Source: Endozoicomonas gorgoniicola (GTDB lineage: Bacteria > Pseudomonadota > Gammaproteobacteria > Pseudomonadales > Endozoicomonadaceae). Taken from it: a DNA stretch of 64,000 nt. The DNA is taken from the NCBI RefSeq assembly GCF_025562715.2, contig NZ_JAPFCC010000001.1, positions 3,821,501 to 3,885,500 on the forward strand, given 5' to 3'. Position numbers and translations under genes: made by a program. Positions 60,442 through 64,000 of the stretch are shown here, piece after piece (positions within the stretch are counted from its first letter, which is position 1; each line of letters starts with the position of its first letter). The notes under the pieces are model-generated. The model saw nothing but the letters and a program-made list of their open reading frames with translations. It did not search any database and was not told the origin of the DNA.

Positions 60442-61458
60442 CTTTGATAAGGTTATCAACACTAATGCTGCGATAAAAAGCAGAAACATGAACGTTAAAA
60501 TTTTATTCGTTCCTTCTGGCGCACCTTTAAACTCTTTCCAGGCAAACACGCCCCATGAAGTTCCCACAAGTGGGGCTGCGTTGCTCAGGGCGTAGGCGAT
60601 GGTTGAATTTTGTCCTGCTGAAATAAAGCTTACAACTAATCCCAGCATCCAGATTGATCCACCCAGAATACCCCAGAGGTGAGAGGTAAGAGTGCCTTTG
60701 AAGTACTCTGTAATTTTAACGGGCTCGCTATCAACAGGGTGTGCCATAAATATCGGGTTAATTACAAACGTACTCAGGAAAGCGCCCAGGGCAAAGCAGA
60801 CGACTCCTGAGTAGGGCGTTAACTTTCCGGTGCCACTCAGACCAAAGGCCGGATCCATACCGTACATCGTAACCGTATAAAAAGGAGCGATAGACAACCC
60901 TCCCAATACTGCCAGGACGATACCTTTCACAGAGCTGCTGCCCTTACGTTGTGAAGCAAGTCGGCGATAGGCAACCATGCTCAAATAGATAGCGACAATT
61001 CCAAAAGCCATACCGCTGAACAGCAACACAGGATTACTACTGCTACTACCTGTCGTATTTATCTCGGTAATATAGCCAAGAATAGTTCCTCCCAACCAGG
61101 CTAATCCAGCACCTATTGGGAAGCCTATAGCCAACCCTGCCAATGAAATAGCTGCAGAAATAAGGAAGCTGCCAATATTCCAGAAAACCCCTCCAAGTAC
61201 GCCATAGCCAATACTTTGCAGATCAGCCTGCTGAATATCTTCTAAAAAGGTTCTCCCACCTGGCTCAGCACCAAATGTTCCAAGAGTGAACGCTGCTAAA
61301 AGGGCAAATAGCAATAGCCCTACGGCAACATCCCAGTAGAACAGTTCAAACCGCCAGTTTTTTGCTGCCAGCTTCTGAGTATTCGCCCACGACCCCCAGC
61401 AGGTCATGGCAATCAGGAAGAAAAATACAGCCTGCGCATAACTATGTACGAGTACCAC
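60436..61458 (-). CDS. DMT-superfamily sugar/ureide-type permease
   Basis: A 340-residue transporter with ten predicted helices. The first, AVFFFLIAMTCWGSWANTQKL, has the CWGSW motif common to GRP/RhaT and ureide permease relatives. GVFWNIGSFLISAAISLAGLAIGFPIGAGL and LGGSIWMLGLVVSFISAGQN in the second half are typical of that group. Probable substrate is a sugar or small metabolite; not predictable. Its 3' end abuts the transposase relic. Start is GTG or ATG near the beginning; the hydrophobic start suggests this one. It belongs to the inserted segment between mltB and rodA. Confidence 0.75.
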   Translation of the reverse strand: MVLVHSYAQAVFFFLIAMTCWGSWANTQKLAAKNWRFELFYWDVAVGLLLFALLAAFTLGTFGAEPGGRTFLEDIQQADLQSIGYGVLGGVFWNIGSFLISAAISLAGLAIGFPIGAGLAWLGGTILGYITEINTTGSSSSNPVLLFSGMAFGIVAIYLSMVAYRRLASQRKGSSSVKGIVLAVLGGLSIAPFYTVTMYGMDPAFGLSGTGKLTPYSGVVCFALGAFLSTFVINPIFMAHPVDSEPVKITEYFKGTLTSHLWGILGGSIWMLGLVVSFISAGQNSTIAYALSNAAPLVGTSWGVFAWKEFKGAPEGTNKILTFMFLLFIAALVLITLSKS

Positions 61459-61582
61459 GGGCTTCTAAACCTCCCGGGCAGGCTCAGGAAGTCTACCCTG
61501 TATCACATCCTTTCCAGACATAGCGGTCTATAAAGGGGGAAATGAGCCGCAGCCGATACGGCTCACTGATAAGATAGAAAAG

Positions 61583-62731
61583 TCAGCGCATTCGATGATG
61601 GAAGGTTTTGTGGGTATGCACCGACATCAACATACCAAAGCCCGCCATCAGTGTTACCAGAGATGTGCCACCGCGACTAACAAAGGGCAAAGGCACACCC
61701 ACTACAGGCAGCAGGCCACTGACCATTCCGATATTGACAAAGATATAAACAAAAAACGTCAGTGTAATACTACCCGCCAGCAACCGGCCAAACAGCGTTT
61801 GAGCTTTCAGGGTAATAAAAAAACCCCGCCCAATAATCAGCGCATAGATCGCCAGCAGCATAAGGCATCCAACCAACCCCATCTCTTCAGCCAGTACGGC
61901 GATAATAAAGTCAGTATGACTTTCTGGCAGAAAGTCCAGGTGTGACTGGGTTCCCTGCAACCAGCCCTTTCCATAGAGACCACCGGAACCAATGGCGATT
62001 TTAGACTGGATTATATTCCAGCCAGCGCCCCAGGGATCACTTTCCGGATTCAGAAAGGTCAGTACCCGCTGTTTCTGGTAATCCCGCATCAGGAACTGCC
62101 AGAACACAAACACGGCAGGAATCGCCAGCATAATGGCAGAAAATATCAGCCGCTTGCGTAACCCCGCCAGCAGCAACACAAACGCTCCCGATGACCCGAT
62201 CAACAGCGAAGTTCCCAGGTCAGGCTGCTTGGCAATCAGGATAACAGGCACACCGATGATGGTCAGAGTGACCGCAATATCCCTGAAGGAAGGCGGCAAT
62301 GGTCGGTTAGCCAGATAGGCAGCCACCACAATCGGCATGATCAGCTTGATAATTTCAGATGGCTGGAACCGAATAAAAGGCAACTGAATCCAACGCTGCG
62401 CCCCTTTTGACTGGATACCCATAAATAACACCGCCAGCAAGAGCACAACACCACCCGCATACATCCAGGGCGAAAACCGCATCAGCATTCTCGGAGATAA
62501 CTGGGCAATCACCCCCATACCTACAAAGCCAACCAGCATATAGAGAGACTGCCGGATCACCACGCCCATATCCTTGCCGCTGGCACTGTAGAGAATCAAC
62601 AGCCCGGCACAGCAAAGGATCATCAGCAATCCGACCAGGAGAAAATCAATATGAAATGTCTCTGACCAGCCCCGGGTCTGGGTAAACCCATGATCGTCAT
62701 TCAGCTGTCGTACAAAATCCTGTTCAGCCAT
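61583..62731 (-). CDS. rodA: Rod-shape SEDS peptidoglycan glycosyltransferase
   Basis: A 382-residue SEDS polymerase of the elongasome, with about ten helices. Diagnostic are AKQPDLGTSLLIGSSG, with the catalytic Asp region, GRFLxx-type stretches in RVLTFLNPESDPWGAGWNIIQSKIAIGSGGLYGKGWLQGTQS, and LPESHTDFIIAVLAEEMG. It polymerises glycan strands with PBP2. Its ATG overlaps the mrdA stop by one base (TGATG), so translation is coupled. The usual next gene mltB is displaced 5 kb. Confidence 0.96.
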   Translation of the reverse strand: MAEQDFVRQLNDDHGFTQTRGWSETFHIDFLLVGLLMILCCAGLLILYSASGKDMGVVIRQSLYMLVGFVGMGVIAQLSPRMLMRFSPWMYAGGVVLLLAVLFMGIQSKGAQRWIQLPFIRFQPSEIIKLIMPIVVAAYLANRPLPPSFRDIAVTLTIIGVPVILIAKQPDLGTSLLIGSSGAFVLLLAGLRKRLIFSAIMLAIPAVFVFWQFLMRDYQKQRVLTFLNPESDPWGAGWNIIQSKIAIGSGGLYGKGWLQGTQSHLDFLPESHTDFIIAVLAEEMGLVGCLMLLAIYALIIGRGFFITLKAQTLFGRLLAGSITLTFFVYIFVNIGMVSGLLPVVGVPLPFVSRGGTSLVTLMAGFGMLMSVHTHKTFHHRMR

Positions 62732-64000
62732 CAGTTTCTCACCTTCGCTTTCAGAGCCTCGTCTACTGACAGTCCATTGGTCAGGGATGGGTTCAATCTG
62801 GGTAACAGGTAATGATCCATAATGGTCTTGGCCACATTTGCCGCACCTTTGTCGTTTTCCACAATCACGGAAATAGCAATCTGAGGGTCTTCAATCGGGG
62901 CAAAAGCCACAAACAGACTGTGATCACGTTCGAACTCTTTCAGCTGCTCAGCATCGTATTCTTCCCCCTGGGGGATACTCACAACCTGTGCCGTACCTGT
63001 CTTGCCTGCAATTCGGTACTTCAGGTCACGACCAATGCGCCAGTGAGCGGTTCCCCGCGGGTTTTTAATGACGTCTTCCATAGAGTCAATAATTAAATCC
63101 CAGTCTTCATCACTGACATCCACATCATGCCCCCAATCAGGGCTTTGAATATCGGGCATATCTTCCTTAACCAGCCGGGGCTGCACGTGCTTGCCCCGAT
63201 TCGCCAGAATCGTGGTGAACTCTGCCAGCTGCAAGGGTGTCGCCAGGTTATAGCCCTGACCAATAATGGCGATGACGGTTTCGCCCGGATACCAGGGCTG
63301 TCCATAAACACCCCGCTTCCATTCACGGGATGGCAAAAGCCCCGGACGCTCTTCGCCGATATCAATGCCGGTGCGCCGCCCCAGACCAAACTGGCTGAGA
63401 AAGTCATGCATCCGGTCTATCCCCAGTTTTCCAGCCTGGTTGTAGAAAAAGGTATCATTAGAGCGAAAAATGGCCTTGGGTAAATTCACCCAACCGTCAC
63501 CTCGGCGTTTCCAGTTACGGAAACGATGCTCACTACCCGGCAGCTGAAACCAGCCCTGGTCGTATATACGAGTATTTTTGTCCACTATGCCATTAGCCAG
63601 CAGGGCAAGACCTACAACGGGTTTAATGGTTGATGCCGGCGGATACTCACCCAGCGTCGCACGGTTATACAACGGTCGTTCAATGTTTTTATTTAAGCCA
63701 TTGAAAGTCTCATAATCAATGCCTGTGACAAACAGGTTCGGATCAAACGATGGATTACTAACCATGGCTAAAACCCCACCGGTCTTGGGGTCCATAGCAA
63801 CAATGGCGCCACGCCGTCCATCCAGGGCTTCAATCGCAACTTTCTGCAACTCCGTATCCAGATACAGCTCAAGGTCTTTGCCCGGCTCCGATGGAACCTG
63901 ATTCAATACCCGAAGCACCCGGCCACGAGCATTGGTTTCTACCTCCTGATAGCCGGGCTTGCCCAGCAAAATGGATTCGTAATATTTCTCCAGACCAATC
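62731..64000 (-). CDS. mrdA: Penicillin-binding protein 2, N-terminus beyond window
   Basis: The last 423 residues of PBP2, the transpeptidase of the elongasome; the frame is open to the right edge (IGLEKYYESILLGKPGYQ). The active-site Ser is in PPASTIKP (SxxK), SxN is in SNDTFFYNQAG, and the KTG motif is in AGKTGTAQV. The start and membrane anchor are outside. It overlaps rodA by one base. First visible gene of the leftward operon. Confidence 0.95.
   Translation of the reverse strand, partial: IGLEKYYESILLGKPGYQEVETNARGRVLRVLNQVPSEPGKDLELYLDTELQKVAIEALDGRRGAIVAMDPKTGGVLAMVSNPSFDPNLFVTGIDYETFNGLNKNIERPLYNRATLGEYPPASTIKPVVGLALLANGIVDKNTRIYDQGWFQLPGSEHRFRNWKRRGDGWVNLPKAIFRSNDTFFYNQAGKLGIDRMHDFLSQFGLGRRTGIDIGEERPGLLPSREWKRGVYGQPWYPGETVIAIIGQGYNLATPLQLAEFTTILANRGKHVQPRLVKEDMPDIQSPDWGHDVDVSDEDWDLIIDSMEDVIKNPRGTAHWRIGRDLKYRIAGKTGTAQVVSIPQGEEYDAEQLKEFERDHSLFVAFAPIEDPQIAISVIVENDKGAANVAKTIMDHYLLPRLNPSLTNGLSVDEALKAKVRN

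Overview
The window is bacterial chromosome from a gammaproteobacterium. The housekeeping genes (leuS, lptE-holA, lipA-lipB-ybeD-dacA-rlpA-mltB, rodA-mrdA, ilvD, nadC, ligB, a type IV pilin) are all of gammaproteobacterial type. Many secreted proteins of unrecognised family lie between them, with decayed insertion sequences, short tandem repeats and a Zur-controlled zinc operon. This mix fits a marine, host-associated oceanospirillalean such as Endozoicomonas; that assignment is an inference from gene content. I see no rRNA, tRNA, CRISPR array, prophage or replication origin.

Layout. 1-4.1 kb: the 3' end of an AmpG-type muropeptide importer, a secreted trypsin-fold protein without its catalytic residues, and an acidic secreted protein with two internal repeats. 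4.1-9.9 kb: yajQ, a dodecin, panE, an orphan histidine kinase, nadC and galE. 10-15.6 kb: a coiled-coil hypothetical protein, ligB, a secreted beta-structured protein, an IS256-family deletion relic, a second copy of the last 48 bases of ligB, a type IV pilin and a small membrane protein. 15.6-21.8 kb: ycgN, an amidohydrolase that lost its HxH metal motif, then a perfect Zur palindrome and a five-gene zinc operon (DUF2946-like, zrgA-zrgB-zrgC-zrgD). 21.8-24.4 kb: an enoyl-CoA hydratase, gldA and an SCP2 protein. 24.7-26.9 kb: a tandem pair of secreted paralogues. 27-39 kb: leuS, a lone receiver domain, a helical hypothetical protein, a MATE exporter, a VOC protein, a phospholipase D-type lipoprotein, an AEC permease fragment, tag, a lipoprotein hydrolase and katA. 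39.2-44.1 kb: lptE-holA, two lipoproteins and an NSS symporter. 44.2-51.2 kb: secreted hypotheticals around ilvD, nfsB and a DUF3581 gene, ending in a decayed tandem array. 51.2-64 kb, all genes leftward except glpT: the mrdA-rodA-mltB-rlpA-dacA-ybeD-lipB-lipA cell-wall and lipoate cluster, split between rodA and mltB by about 5 kb carrying glpQ/glpT, a transposase tail and a DMT-type permease.

How the genes work together. mrdA and rodA build lateral-wall peptidoglycan; mltB, rlpA and dacA trim it; ampG would bring turnover fragments back in. lipB and lipA make lipoyl groups, and ybeD sits with them. lptE serves lipopolysaccharide export and holA the DNA polymerase clamp loader. The Zur box probably opens the His-rich zrg operon in zinc shortage. 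glpQ and glpT release and import glycerol-3-phosphate, and gldA offers another glycerol route.

The strongest points for follow-up are the rearranged and interrupted leuS/holA/mrd/lip supercluster, the decayed tandem arrays of secreted proteins, two degenerate enzymes (trypsin-like and D-aminoacylase-like), and the ligB 3'-end duplication beside an IS256 relic. I did not find a clearly new multi-gene system; the best-defined functional module is the zinc operon, which matches a known type.
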